Shown here piece after piece: positions 1 to 8,493 of a stretch of 47,567 bases of DNA. A program made the translations under genes and the position numbers. Every line of letters begins with the position of its first letter. Position 1 is the stretch's first letter. This DNA is from an uncultured Oscillospiraceae bacterium (GTDB taxonomy: Bacteria > Bacillota > Clostridia > Oscillospirales > Acutalibacteraceae). Below the pieces are notes generated by a model. That model was not told the origin of the DNA. It was given only the letters and a program-made list of their open reading frames with translations, and made no database searches. Location of the stretch: contig URED01000015.1 in assembly GCA_900546785.1 (NCBI GenBank), positions 1 to 47,567 on the forward strand, read 5' to 3'.

Positions 1-73
1 GTATAACGCTGAAAACATCTTCTCAGCGTTGCGCCGGGCGGGTGCGCGTGTATAACGCTGAAAACATCTTCTC
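1..73. repeat. 24-bp direct repeat at the window edge
   Basis: The 24 bases at 1-24 recur exactly at 50-73. The offset of 49 is not a multiple of three, so the second reading of the same DNA falls in a different frame of the aldolase gene and family resemblance stops at the duplication. An assembly end artefact is the simplest explanation; a real small duplication inactivating the gene is the alternative. Confidence 0.85.
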
Positions 74-335
74 TTTTTTCATAGCAGCGCAGGTGCATCT
101 TGATCTCGCTGGAGGGGCGCAGCCCCGGCGCCGCCTCAAGCACGTTTCCTTTTGCGTCAATATGTATCAGCTTATCCGGCGTTATAAAGGATTTGCTCAT
201 GCCCGTGGGTGTGGCAAGAATCGTGCCGTCCTCAAGCTTTGCGCTCACATTGCCGTCGTTTGCGGCAACCCAGCCAAGCTGCCACATTTTGTGGCACACA
301 TCGCATATCTGGTCTTTAATCTCATCCATGCTCAT
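1..335 (-). CDS. Class II aldolase/adducin family protein, 5' part only
   Basis: The gene reads leftwards from an ATG at 335-333 behind a GAGAGGA ribosome site and leaves the window. About 111 residues are visible. An N-terminal stretch ending WVAANDGNVSAKL and the segment SSEIKMHLRCYEKR followed by IHAHPP match the class II aldolase fold (L-fuculose-phosphate aldolase and ribulose-phosphate epimerase relatives). The two His of HAH are expected metal ligands. Likely role: metal-dependent aldol cleavage of a sugar phosphate in the cytoplasm; the substrate cannot be told. The last residues before the edge do not look like the family. They coincide with a duplicated 24-mer that shifts the frame, so the extreme edge is doubtful. 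It is divergent from the AraC-type regulator at 461, which may control it. Confidence 0.8.
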   Translation of the reverse strand, partial: MSMDEIKDQICDVCHKMWQLGWVAANDGNVSAKLEDGTILATPTGMSKSFITPDKLIHIDAKGNVLEAAPGLRPSSEIKMHLRCYEKREDVFSVIHAHPPGATLRRCFQRY

Positions 336-385
336 AATCGTTTTCCTCTCTTAAAATTAAACGGTTCCTACTTTGTATTATACTG

Positions 386-415
386 TTGCCAATGCCCGTC
401 TACTTGGTGTATAAT
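386..415 (+). promoter_or_regulatory. Promoter of the AraC-type gene
   Basis: TTGCCA at 386-391 and TATAAT at 410-415 with an 18-bp spacer, followed by an AGGGAG ribosome site before the ATG at 461. It lies in the divergent gap with the aldolase gene. Confidence 0.6.
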
Positions 416-460
416 GTGATAAAGTAGTACAATATTCACTTTTTTAGGGAGCACCTTTCT

Positions 461-1327
461 ATGCGATATTCTGATTTTCAGGAAAAATCGAACCGCGGCA
501 CATTCGGCTTTCCCATTCAGCTTTATTATGTGGATCACACGCACCCGCAGTATGAGATGCCGCTGCACTGGCATATGGAATGTGAGCTTATTCTTATCCT
601 TAAGGGCGAGTTCCTTTTGCACGTAAACGGCAGGGCGCTGCGCCTTTCCAAAGGGCAGTGCGCATTCATTCCGGCGGAATTTATCCACGGCGGCATACCG
701 CGCGAATGTGTTTATGAGTGTGTTGTTTTCCAGGCGGAAAGCTTTTTGAGCGGCTCTGCGGCATGCCTGAACGAATACAGGTCAGCCTGTGAGTGCGGCA
801 GGCTTACGCAAACGGTTTTTGAGCCGGGCAGCTGCGCCGGCAGGCTGGCCGATGCGCTGTTTGAGCTGATGGAAAAGGAAAGCGCCGGCTATGTGTTTAA
901 AACGACCGGACTTCTGTGGCAGCTGATGGGGGAGATACTGGCGCAGTCAAGCCGCCAAAGCCAAACTTCCCAAATCGGCGGGGCAAGCAGGCAGAGCGCA
1001 AGGATAAAGAGAGTGCTTGCAAGGATAAGAAACGATTATTCAAAGCCGCTCACGCTTGCCGATATGGCGCACACCGCGGGGCTCAATCCGCAGTATCTGT
1101 GCAAGGTCTTTAAGCAGGTAACGGGCAAGACTCCCGTTGATTATCTCAATTATTACCGCATAGAGTGCGCGGGGGAGATGCTGTGTTTTGAATATATGAC
1201 GGTAACGGAGATCGCATATCAGTGCGGGTTCGGCGATCTCAGCTATTTTAACCGGCTCTTTAAACGCCAAAAGCAGATGACGCCCACGCAGTACCGCAAA
1301 ACACATGCCCCGCTATGGTCAAAATAA
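461..1327 (+). CDS. AraC-family transcriptional regulator
   Basis: A 288-residue protein with the two-part AraC layout. The N-terminal half is a cupin-like sensing domain (HWHMECELILILKGE at about 36-50, then a QCAFIPAEFIHG strand). The C-terminal half, about 180-280, holds two helix-turn-helix motifs: LADMAHTAGLNPQYLCKVFK and VTEIAYQCGFGDLSYFNRLF, ending in the typical MTPTQYRK. Proteins of this form usually sense a sugar or related small molecule and act on a neighbouring promoter. The divergent aldolase gene is the obvious candidate target, so a sugar-phosphate pathway is plausible but not shown. Length is normal for the family. Confidence 0.9.
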   Translation: MRYSDFQEKSNRGTFGFPIQLYYVDHTHPQYEMPLHWHMECELILILKGEFLLHVNGRALRLSKGQCAFIPAEFIHGGIPRECVYECVVFQAESFLSGSAACLNEYRSACECGRLTQTVFEPGSCAGRLADALFELMEKESAGYVFKTTGLLWQLMGEILAQSSRQSQTSQIGGASRQSARIKRVLARIRNDYSKPLTLADMAHTAGLNPQYLCKVFKQVTGKTPVDYLNYYRIECAGEMLCFEYMTVTEIAYQCGFGDLSYFNRLFKRQKQMTPTQYRKTHAPLWSK

Positions 1328-1338
1328 CGGCGTACTCC

Positions 1339-1352
1339 TTACAAAAATGTAA
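1339..1352. promoter_or_regulatory. TTACA-N4-TGTAA dyad, putative response-regulator site
   Basis: TTACA (1339-1343), AAAA, TGTAA (1348-1352). It is centred roughly 58 bp upstream of the expected start of transcription of the two-component operon, a usual activator position. A near-identical dyad (TTACA-N4-CGTAA) precedes the transporter operon at 3106-3119. That makes autoregulation by the response regulator at 1422 a reasonable inference. Confidence 0.5.
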
Positions 1353-1368
1353 TAATGCGGCGTTGTTC

Positions 1369-1397
1369 TTGATTGCGGTTTTGTATTCTGATAAAAT
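1369..1397 (+). promoter_or_regulatory. Promoter of the two-component operon
   Basis: TTGATT at 1369-1374, 17-bp spacer, TAAAAT at 1392-1397, about 15-25 bp upstream of the candidate start codons of the response regulator. Confidence 0.6.
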
Positions 1398-1421
1398 TAT
1401 GCCGTAAAGCTGGTGATAGGA

Positions 1422-2093
1422 TTGTATAAAATATTTATAGTGGAGGACGATCCCGGCATAGCCGGAGCTATAAAAAAAGAGGCGGCAGGCTGGGGCTTTT
1501 CGGCAGAAACGGTGAATGATTTTTCAAATGTGGCAGGTGAATTTTCCGCGTTCTCGCCTCATCTTGTGCTGCTGGATATCTCGCTGCCTTTTTATAACGG
1601 CTACTATTGGTGTGAAAAGATCCGCGCCGTTTCAAGCGTGCCAATCATCTTTATATCCTCCGCTGCGGACAATATGAATATGGTCATGGCGATGAATATG
1701 GGCGCTGATGATTTCATTGCTAAGCCGTTTGATATGAATGTGCTGATCGCAAAAATAAACGCGCTTTTGCGCCGGGCATATGATTTTGCGCCCGCATCGC
1801 CCGTTCTGGAGCACCGCGGCGCGCTGCTGGATACGGGCAGGGGCGTGCTGGAATACGGCGGCGAAACGGTTGAACTCAGTAAAAATGAATACAGGATCCT
1901 GCTTGAGCTGATGAGAAGCAAGGGCAGGGCGGTCAGCCGCGAAAAGCTGATGCAGAGCCTTTGGCAGACGGACAGCTTTATTGATGATAATACGCTTACG
2001 GTAAACGTGAACCGCCTGCGCAAAAAGCTGGATTCTGCAGGGCTTAAGGATTTTATCAAAACAAAGTTTTCCGTGGGCTACATCATTGAATAG
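1422..2093 (+). CDS. OmpR-family response regulator, BceR-like
   Basis: A receiver domain (about 1-112) is followed by a winged-helix DNA-binding domain (about 130-223, ending in the characteristic KFSVGYIIE). The acidic pocket EDD is at 8-10, the phospho-acceptor is Asp52 in LLDISLP, and the conserved Lys is 101 in AKPFD. The TTG at 1422 is preferred because LYKIFIVEDD aligns with family N-termini and a GGTGAT site lies just upstream. A GTG at 1413 would add three residues but has no visible ribosome site. The kinase gene follows 9 bp later. Together with the downstream FtsX-type ABC transporter this matches Bce-type modules that detect cell-wall-active peptides such as bacitracin. Confidence 0.9.
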   Translation: MYKIFIVEDDPGIAGAIKKEAAGWGFSAETVNDFSNVAGEFSAFSPHLVLLDISLPFYNGYYWCEKIRAVSSVPIIFISSAADNMNMVMAMNMGADDFIAKPFDMNVLIAKINALLRRAYDFAPASPVLEHRGALLDTGRGVLEYGGETVELSKNEYRILLELMRSKGRAVSREKLMQSLWQTDSFIDDNTLTVNVNRLRKKLDSAGLKDFIKTKFSVGYIIE

Positions 2094-2102
2094 GGTGATC
2101 GA

Positions 2103-3089
2103 TTGAGATTTTATTTAACATATTTAAGGAAACGCAAAACGCTGATTCTGACCTTCCTTTTGTTCTGCCTCATTTTTTTGTGCGCGTTTGTTTTATATCA
2201 CCTGCCTGCGGGTGCGGTGCTGTATCCCGCGCTGGTGTGCCTTTGCATAGGCGCGGTTATCGCGGCAATCGATATTTCAAAGGCAAAGCGCAAGCACAAA
2301 ATGCTGTGCGAGATCGAAAAAATGCGCGCCGAACTGATAGAGGAGCTGCCGGCACGCATCACACAGGACGACGAGGATTACCAGAATATCATTGCAAATC
2401 TACGGCAGCAGATCAGAGCAGAGGAAGAGGCGTTCAACAGCAGATTCAGTGATATGGTTGAATATTATACGGTATGGGCGCACCAGATAAAAACGCCGAT
2501 AGCGTCCATGCGCCTTGCGCTCGGCGAGGAGGATTCGCCGCTTTCACGCGCGATAAGCGGCGATCTTTTCAAGATCGAGCAATATGTTGAAATGGTACTC
2601 TGCTATCTGCGGCTGGACAGTGAGAGCACGGATTACGTGATTGCAAAACAGGATTTGGACAAAATATTAAAACTGGCATTCCGCCGCTTTTCGGGTCAGT
2701 TCATCTCTAAAAAACTGAAACTGAATTATAAAGCGGTGCAGTTCACGGCGCTTACGGATGAAAAGTGGCTGTTGTTTGTGATCGAGCAGATCCTCTCCAA
2801 CGCGGTCAAGTACACCCCTGCCGGCGGAGAGATAAACGTATTCATGAAAACGCCGGGCATACTCTGTATCAAGGACAACGGTATCGGCATCGCGCCGGAA
2901 GACCTGCCAAGGATATTCGAACGCGGCTATACCGGCCTGAACGGCAGGGCGGATAAAAAAGCGAGCGGGCTCGGCCTTTACCTTTGCAAACGGATCTGCG
3001 ATAATCTGAATCACCGTATATGGGCGGAATCAGACGGCGGCACCGCCGTATATATAGACCTGAGAAGCCGAAAGCTTGAAACGGAATAG
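2103..3089 (+). CDS. Sensor histidine kinase, BceS-like intramembrane type
   Basis: A 328-residue kinase. Two closely spaced membrane helices (about 12-32 and 36-54) have almost no extracellular loop, as in kinases that sense through a partner transporter. The phospho-acceptor is His127 in WAHQIKTP. The ATPase part shows QILSNAVKYTP (N box), DNGIGI and ERGYTG, and GLGLYLCK (G2 box). It starts with TTG behind AGGGTGAT, immediately after the response regulator. In the family the partner is a BceAB transporter, and such a pair lies directly downstream. The ligand cannot be predicted from sequence alone. Confidence 0.9.
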   Translation: MRFYLTYLRKRKTLILTFLLFCLIFLCAFVLYHLPAGAVLYPALVCLCIGAVIAAIDISKAKRKHKMLCEIEKMRAELIEELPARITQDDEDYQNIIANLRQQIRAEEEAFNSRFSDMVEYYTVWAHQIKTPIASMRLALGEEDSPLSRAISGDLFKIEQYVEMVLCYLRLDSESTDYVIAKQDLDKILKLAFRRFSGQFISKKLKLNYKAVQFTALTDEKWLLFVIEQILSNAVKYTPAGGEINVFMKTPGILCIKDNGIGIAPEDLPRIFERGYTGLNGRADKKASGLGLYLCKRICDNLNHRIWAESDGGTAVYIDLRSRKLETE

Positions 3090-3100
3090 CATTTATTTCA

Positions 3101-3124
3101 ATTTCTTACAGCACCGTAAGAAAT
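3101..3124. promoter_or_regulatory. 9-bp-arm palindrome upstream of the transporter operon
   Basis: ATTTCTTAC (3101-3109), AGCACC, GTAAGAAAT (3116-3124), a perfect inverted repeat. It contains TTACA-N4-CGTAA, nearly the same as the dyad before the two-component operon. It is not followed by a T-run, so a protein-binding site is more likely than a terminator. Confidence 0.55.
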
Positions 3125-3126
3125 GC

Positions 3127-3168
3127 GCGGGGAAATGTAAGCACAATCGATGGCTTGCGTTTCCCCGC
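3127..3168. promoter_or_regulatory. 16-bp-arm inverted repeat over the -35 region of the transporter promoter
   Basis: The left arm 3127-3142 and right arm 3153-3168 pair at 14 of 16 positions around a 10-bp centre. The right arm ends three bases before the extended -10 element. A binding site here would compete with or recruit RNA polymerase directly. Confidence 0.5.
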
Positions 3169-3170
3169 CC

Positions 3171-3179
3171 TGCTATAAT
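3171..3179 (+). promoter_or_regulatory. Extended -10 promoter of the ABC transporter operon
   Basis: TGCTATAAT is a perfect extended -10 (TGn plus TATAAT). No good -35 hexamer sits at 17 bp, consistent with a promoter that depends on an activator. Confidence 0.6.
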
Positions 3180-3203
3180 GACAGCAGGAAAGGAGAGATA
3201 CGA

Positions 3204-3968
3204 ATGAGTATTCTTGAAGTAAAACAGATCAAAAAGATCTATCAGACCCGCTTCGGCGGAAATCAGGTAACGGCGCTGCGCAATGTTTCCTTCAGCGTGG
3301 AACAGGGCGAATATGTTGCCGTAATGGGCGAATCCGGCTTGGGAAAGACCACGCTTTTAAATATTCTTGCCGCTTTGGATAAGCCTACATCGGGCGCCGT
3401 AAAGCTTGCGGGCGAGGATCTTTCCTCTTTAAAGGAAAGAAATATCGCGGCGTTCAGAAGACAGAATATAGGCTTTGTTTTTCAGGATTTCAGCCTGCTG
3501 GATACGTTTTCCGTGGAAGACAATATTTATCTTCCGCTTGTGCTTGCCGGCATGAAGTATGAGGAGATGCACCGCCTGCTGCCGCCCATAGCCGCCCAGC
3601 TCGGTATAACGGAGATACTTAAGAAATATCCCTATGAGATTTCCGGCGGCCAAAAACAGAGAGCGGCAGTTGCCAGAGCCGTTATAACGAACCCAAAGCT
3701 GATCCTGGCGGATGAGCCCACGGGCGCGTTGGATTCAAAGGCAACGGACGAGCTGTTAAGACTGTTTGAAGAGATCAATGCCGCCGGGCACACGATCGTT
3801 ATGGTAACGCACTCCGTAAAGGCGGCAAGCCACGCGGGCAGAGTGCTTTTCATAAAGGACGGCGAGGTGTTTCACCAGCTTTACCGCGGCGGCTGCACGG
3901 ATGAACAGCTTTACCAGCGTATTTCGGATACGCTGACCATGCTTGCAACGGGCGGTGATGCCGTATGA
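3204..3968 (+). CDS. ABC transporter ATP-binding protein, BceA-like
   Basis: A 254-residue ATPase of the MacB/LolD-like class that pairs with FtsX-type permeases. Walker A is GESGLGKTT (about 42-50), the signature is ISGGQKQR, and Walker B is LILADEPTGALDS followed by the H-loop VTHS. The ATG at 3204 follows AAAGGAGA. An upstream in-frame extension to 3150 would overlap the promoter and is rejected. The stop overlaps the permease start by 4 bp. It is predicted to drive removal or sensing of cell-envelope-active peptides together with the permease and the upstream kinase/regulator pair. Confidence 0.92.
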   Translation: MSILEVKQIKKIYQTRFGGNQVTALRNVSFSVEQGEYVAVMGESGLGKTTLLNILAALDKPTSGAVKLAGEDLSSLKERNIAAFRRQNIGFVFQDFSLLDTFSVEDNIYLPLVLAGMKYEEMHRLLPPIAAQLGITEILKKYPYEISGGQKQRAAVARAVITNPKLILADEPTGALDSKATDELLRLFEEINAAGHTIVMVTHSVKAASHAGRVLFIKDGEVFHQLYRGGCTDEQLYQRISDTLTMLATGGDAV

Positions 3969-5992
3969 AAAAAGCGTTTTACCTGCGCCTTGCGTGGGAC
4001 GGCATCAAAAAGAATAAAAAGCTGTATCTGCCGTATATCCTGACCTGCGTCGGCATGATCGCCATGTTTTACATTGTGGCATTTTTAAGCAAAGATAAAT
4101 CCATGCTTGCCGTCACGGGCGGCGAGCAGATACAGGGCATACTTGTTTTCGGCACCTATGTGCTGGGCGTCTTTTCCCTGCTGATCCTGTTTTACACCAA
4201 TTCCTTTTTAATACGCAGAAGAAAAAAGGAATTCGGCTTATACAATATTTTGGGCATGGATAAAATCAATCTTTCCAGGGTGCTGTTTTGGGAAAACGCC
4301 GTGATCTTTTGCATATCCATGGTATCCGGCCTTGCGTGCGGACTGCTGTTTTCAAAATTTGCCCAGCTTTTGATGGTAAATATCCTAACGGCCGGCACGG
4401 ATTTCTCTTTAAGTGTTTCGCCGGATTCCATTAGCACTGCGTTTTTATGGTTTGCCGTGATCTTCGTTTTGATATTTCTGAATGCGTTAAGGCAGATCCA
4501 TATGACAAATCCTGCCGATCTGCTCAAAAGCGAGAGCACCGGCGAAAAACCGCCCAAAGCCAACTGGGCTATAGCCGCGCTCGGCGCGCTGATCCTTGCC
4601 GGGGCGTATATTATTGCCGTTACCATAACGAACCCCACGGCGGCGATCTTTATGTATTTTGTTGCCGTTATCATGGTCATCCTTGCAACTTATATGCTGT
4701 TTATTTCCGGCTCCGTTGCGCTTTGCAAGGCGCTGCAGAAAAACAAGCATTATTATTACAAAACCAATCATTTTATATCCGTTTCCACCATGGCGTACAG
4801 AATGAAAAGAAACGGCGCCGGGCTTGCCTCCATCTGCATACTCAGCACAATGGTGCTTGTTATGATTTCCTGTACGGTGTGCCTGTATACCGGCATGGAC
4901 GACAGCCTGCGCACACGCTACCCCCGCGATCTGGTCATAGATATTACCGCTGCGCAGGACGGCAGTATTGATGAAAGCATAATAAACAGCGCAAATGAAA
5001 CATTTGACGGCACTGTAAAAAAAAGCGGCGTCAATCCTCTGAATAGGATCAGTTACCGGCTTTCAGATTTTTCCGCCAACGTCAGCGGCAGCGATTTTCA
5101 GATCGTTACGAACGGATTTTATAACAGCAGCGCATATAATGTGCTGATTGTGCCGCTGGAGGATTACAACCGCCTGATGGGCAAAAACGAAACGCTTGGG
5201 GAAAATGAAGCGATCGCCTATACAACAAAGCTTTCGGATTATGACGAAAGCACGATCAATATCAACGGCACGGGCGAGCTTACGATCACAAAATATGTTG
5301 ATGATTATATCGGCTACGGAATCGATATCAGTTCTGTAAATGACAGCATTTATCTTTTTGTGCCGAATTATGATGAATATATCGCGCAGTTTTCCGATAT
5401 AACGGAGCCGAACGGCAACAAGGTCATGAGCTCACATTATATCATAGGTTCTGATTTTGATTGTGAAACCGAAACATTATATGATCTTACGGAGGCATTT
5501 GATGAAAGCATAGGCGCAAACACAACGCTGACCTCAGCAAGCTGCGGCTTTTCCATTGAAAGTATCGCCGGAAGTTTAGAAATGTTTATGGGGCTTTACG
5601 GCGGGCTGTTTTTCCTTGGGATCCTGCTGGGGATCGTATTCGTTTTTGCCGCCGTTTTGATCATGTATTATAAGCAGATCTCAGAGGGGTATGAGGACCG
5701 TTCCAGATTCGATATCATGAAAAAAGTGGGTATGACGGAAAAAGAGATCAAAAAGAGCATAAATTCACAGGTGCTCACCGTCTTTTTCGCGCCGCTTGTA
5801 ATGGCGGGCATCCACCTTGCTTTCAATTTCCCGCTGATCAACAGAACGATCACTCTGCTCGGTTTCACAAACCCCGCGCTGCTGCTCGGCACCACGGTTG
5901 CCTGCTTTTCGGTCTTTGCGGTGTTTTATGTAATCGTTTACCGCATAACGTCAAGCTCCTATTTCAATATTGTAAACGCAAAGGCGCAGTAG
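3965..5992 (+). CDS. FtsX-type ABC transporter permease, BceB-like
   Basis: A 675-residue membrane protein. One helix lies near the N-terminus (VGMIAMFYIVAFL), there are FtsX-like helix groups around 50-170 and 190-300, a large hydrophilic domain at about 315-530, and a final FtsX block (about 535-665). This one-plus-FtsX-plus-large-loop plan is typical of BceB/VraG permeases. The big loop is the presumed peptide-recognition or sensing part, and its sequence usually differs between subgroups. The ATG overlaps the ATPase stop. A strong bidirectional hairpin at 6064-6094 ends the unit. Confidence 0.9.
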   Translation: MKKAFYLRLAWDGIKKNKKLYLPYILTCVGMIAMFYIVAFLSKDKSMLAVTGGEQIQGILVFGTYVLGVFSLLILFYTNSFLIRRRKKEFGLYNILGMDKINLSRVLFWENAVIFCISMVSGLACGLLFSKFAQLLMVNILTAGTDFSLSVSPDSISTAFLWFAVIFVLIFLNALRQIHMTNPADLLKSESTGEKPPKANWAIAALGALILAGAYIIAVTITNPTAAIFMYFVAVIMVILATYMLFISGSVALCKALQKNKHYYYKTNHFISVSTMAYRMKRNGAGLASICILSTMVLVMISCTVCLYTGMDDSLRTRYPRDLVIDITAAQDGSIDESIINSANETFDGTVKKSGVNPLNRISYRLSDFSANVSGSDFQIVTNGFYNSSAYNVLIVPLEDYNRLMGKNETLGENEAIAYTTKLSDYDESTININGTGELTITKYVDDYIGYGIDISSVNDSIYLFVPNYDEYIAQFSDITEPNGNKVMSSHYIIGSDFDCETETLYDLTEAFDESIGANTTLTSASCGFSIESIAGSLEMFMGLYGGLFFLGILLGIVFVFAAVLIMYYKQISEGYEDRSRFDIMKKVGMTEKEIKKSINSQVLTVFFAPLVMAGIHLAFNFPLINRTITLLGFTNPALLLGTTVACFSVFAVFYVIVYRITSSSYFNIVNAKAQ

Positions 5993-6063
5993 GCTCTGGC
6001 AGACTATAAAACTATAATTTAATGTAATTAATATTAAAATTATTATAAATAGATATTATAAAA

Positions 6064-6094
6064 GCGGGGCGCTGAAATCATTTCAGCGCCCCGC
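6064..6094. terminator. Bidirectional terminator between converging genes
   Basis: A 14-bp perfect GC-rich stem, arms 6064-6077 and 6081-6094, three-base loop. A TTTT run follows on the plus strand. On the minus strand the stem is followed by TTTTATAA. It serves both the permease gene and the malic enzyme operon. Confidence 0.9.
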
Positions 6095-6114
6095 CGGTTT
6101 TGTATGAATATCAA

Positions 6115-7287
6115 TCAGATTCTTGCAACGCCGTCTTTTTTTGCCGCTTCGGCAACAGCCGTGGCAACCGCGTCTTTTATACGCTTGTCAAACGCAAACG
6201 GCAGAATATAATCCGCTTTCAGCTCTTCGTCAGATACAAGCGATGCGATCGCGTATGCCGCCGCGATCTTCATATTCTCCGTTATCTGGCTTGCACGAAC
6301 GTCAAGCGCCCCGCGGAATATACCCGGAAACGCCACAACGTTGTTGATCTGGTTCGGAAAATCGGAACGCCCGGTGCCTACTATGGCCGCGCCCGCCGCC
6401 TTTGCCTCGTCCGGCATGATCTCCGGCACGGGGTTTGCCATGGCAAGCACAATCGGATCCGGGTTCATCGTTTTGATCATATCCTGCGTTAAAACGCCCG
6501 GCGCCGAAACGCCTATGAATATATCCGTATTGCGCACGGCGTCCGTAAGCGTGCCCTTTACGCCCGCTTTGTTGGATAACTTTGCGATCTCCGCTTTATA
6601 GGGGTTCAGATTCTCTCTGCCGCCATAGATCGCGCCGGTTCTGTCGCACAGGATCACGTCGCCCAGCCCAAGCGTCATAAGAAGCTTTGCTATGGCAATG
6701 CCTGCCGCGCCGGAACCGTTGATGACGGCCCTGCATTCGGAAAGCGGCTTGCCCGTAAGCTTTGTGGCATTGATCAGCGCTGCGGAAACCACTACCGCCG
6801 TGCCGTGCTGGTCATCATGAAAAACGGGTATATCGCACAGCTTCTTCAGCTTTTCTTCTATCTCAAAGCACCTTGGCGCCGCAATGTCTTCAAGGTTTAT
6901 TCCGCCGAAGGAACCGCTTATGTTATAGACTGTCTGCACGAATTCATCAACGTCTTTTGTACGCACGCACAGCGGGAAAGCGTCCACCCCGCCAAATTCC
7001 TTAAACAGCACGCATTTGCCCTCCATTACGGGCATGCCAGCCTCCGGGCCGATGTCGCCGAGCCCCAGCACGGCGGAGCCGTCAGTAATGACCGCCGCCA
7101 TGTTCCAGCGGCGCGTCAGTTCCCAGCTTTTGCTGTAATCCTTTTGTATCTCCAGGCACGGCTGCGCAACGCCGGGCGTGTACGCAAGCGAAAGCGCGTC
7201 GCTGTCGTCTGCCTTTGCGCGGGCGATCACCTCTACCTTGCCTTTCCACTGCTCGTGCAGCTTAAGTGATTCTTTTCTGTAATCCAT
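6115..7287 (-). CDS. Malic enzyme (malate to pyruvate and CO2), NAD(P)-dependent
   Basis: A 390-residue short bacterial malic enzyme. The N-terminal catalytic part contains SLAYTPGVAQPC, TDGSAVLGLGDIGPEAG and MPVMEGK. The nucleotide-binding part begins near NGSGAAGIAIAKLL. It oxidatively decarboxylates malate to pyruvate in the cytoplasm, yielding NAD(P)H. Whether NAD or NADP is used cannot be decided here. The ribosome site AGAGGA precedes the ATG. It is the last gene of a minus-strand run glpK / Ldh2 / malic enzyme with gaps of 26 and 19 bp, suggesting one transcript and a shared role in three- and four-carbon metabolism. Confidence 0.92.
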   Translation of the reverse strand: MDYRKESLKLHEQWKGKVEVIARAKADDSDALSLAYTPGVAQPCLEIQKDYSKSWELTRRWNMAAVITDGSAVLGLGDIGPEAGMPVMEGKCVLFKEFGGVDAFPLCVRTKDVDEFVQTVYNISGSFGGINLEDIAAPRCFEIEEKLKKLCDIPVFHDDQHGTAVVVSAALINATKLTGKPLSECRAVINGSGAAGIAIAKLLMTLGLGDVILCDRTGAIYGGRENLNPYKAEIAKLSNKAGVKGTLTDAVRNTDIFIGVSAPGVLTQDMIKTMNPDPIVLAMANPVPEIMPDEAKAAGAAIVGTGRSDFPNQINNVVAFPGIFRGALDVRASQITENMKIAAAYAIASLVSDEELKADYILPFAFDKRIKDAVATAVAEAAKKDGVARI

Positions 7288-7306
7288 ATTCCTGTCCTCT
7301 TCAGAT

Positions 7307-8467
7307 TCATTGATTTTCTATATGGGCGGTCGTTTTTCCCGTTTCCGGGTAAGGCTCATAGCCGCTCTCCCACGGAAAAACGTATTTCAGCTGAAGCTCG
7401 TCCCGCACGGCGCACAGCTCCTTTTGCACTGCCTCGTTTATGGGAACGCCGCTGTTTTCCCGCTCTTTCCATATATCATACTCTTTTTCGCCGGCAGTGT
7501 AAATCCTTTTTTCACCCGGCGCCTTTTTGCTGGCTCTGAGCTCGCGCAGAATATCGCCGGCGGTCTTTTTAAAGGAATCAACGCCTAAAAACGCCTGCGT
7601 ATCTATCGCAATGAACCAGTGCCCCAAATGGTATTTTTTCTTTTCGCCGTTTTCTCCGATGCCGGAAAGGGCGGAAAGAAACTGCCCCTGCTGCAGCGCT
7701 GCGGAAAGCAGCTCAACTGCCGTTGCAAAATCATAGCCCTTGTAGCCGCCCAGCTCCTCGCCTATGCCGCCCAAAGGGGCAAGCGCCGCCTCGTGCGTGT
7801 TCAGCTGCGTCAGGATCTCCTCGCTGTTCGTGAGCGCGCTGCCGTCTCTGCCGATCACGGTGCCGGCAGGGCAATCCTTTCCTATGCGGGCGTAATATTC
7901 TATCCTGCCGCGCTGGATTATGGAAGTTGCCGCGTCAAACACAAACGGAAATTTTTCGTCCGTAGGCATACCTATCGTAAACGGGTTCGTGCCCAGCATG
8001 TTTTCAACGCCGAATGTAGGCGCTATAGAGGGGCGGGCGTTGGTGCCCGTCATGCCTATCATGTCCTGTTCGGTTGCCATCGTGGCATAATAGCCCGCTA
8101 TGCCGTAGTGGCAGCTGTTTCTTACAGCCGTCATGCCAAGGCCGTATTTTTTCGCTTTTTCAATGGCCATATTCATTGCCTTAACGCCTATGACCTGCCC
8201 CATTCCGTCGTGCCCGTCAATCACTGCCGTGGTCGGCGTTTCGCGTATGATCTCAAATTCGGTAACGGGGTTCTGGATCCCGGCCTTGATCCTGTCTATA
8301 TAGATGGGTTTAAACCGGTTGCAGCCGTGGCTCTCGATCCCTCTTTTGTCTGATTCCAGCAGCACGTCGGCGCAGATCTCGGCGTCGCCGTCCGGCACGC
8401 CGTACCCCTTGAATGCGTCTGTTATAAAATCTGTAATAAGCGCCCACGGGCAGATGACTTTTGCCAT
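7307..8467 (-). CDS. Malate/L-lactate dehydrogenase family (Ldh2-type) oxidoreductase
   Basis: A 386-residue protein with the hallmarks of the Ldh_2 family: ADVLLESDKRGIESHGCNR, DGHDGMGQ, VRNSCHYGIAGYYA, and PSIAPTFGVENMLGTNPFTIG. These NAD(P)H-dependent enzymes, unrelated to classical LDH/MDH, reduce 2-oxoacids such as pyruvate or oxaloacetate. The exact substrate is not predictable from sequence. GAGGTGA lies 6 bp before the ATG. Its place beside malic enzyme fits interconversion of malate, pyruvate and lactate. Confidence 0.85.
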   Translation of the reverse strand: MAKVICPWALITDFITDAFKGYGVPDGDAEICADVLLESDKRGIESHGCNRFKPIYIDRIKAGIQNPVTEFEIIRETPTTAVIDGHDGMGQVIGVKAMNMAIEKAKKYGLGMTAVRNSCHYGIAGYYATMATEQDMIGMTGTNARPSIAPTFGVENMLGTNPFTIGMPTDEKFPFVFDAATSIIQRGRIEYYARIGKDCPAGTVIGRDGSALTNSEEILTQLNTHEAALAPLGGIGEELGGYKGYDFATAVELLSAALQQGQFLSALSGIGENGEKKKYHLGHWFIAIDTQAFLGVDSFKKTAGDILRELRASKKAPGEKRIYTAGEKEYDIWKERENSGVPINEAVQKELCAVRDELQLKYVFPWESGYEPYPETGKTTAHIENQ

Positions 8468-8493
8468 ATCTTCACCTCAAAGAATTGATGTTA

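Noticed and set aside
42..419. Plus-strand open frames in the first 420 bases.
   Set aside because: They oppose the class II aldolase reading, which has family motifs and a ribosome site, and end in the divergent promoter region.
3155..3179. TTGCGT with TATAAT as a conventional promoter for the Bce-type transporter.
   Set aside because: The spacer would be only 14 bp. The extended -10 alone explains the site better.
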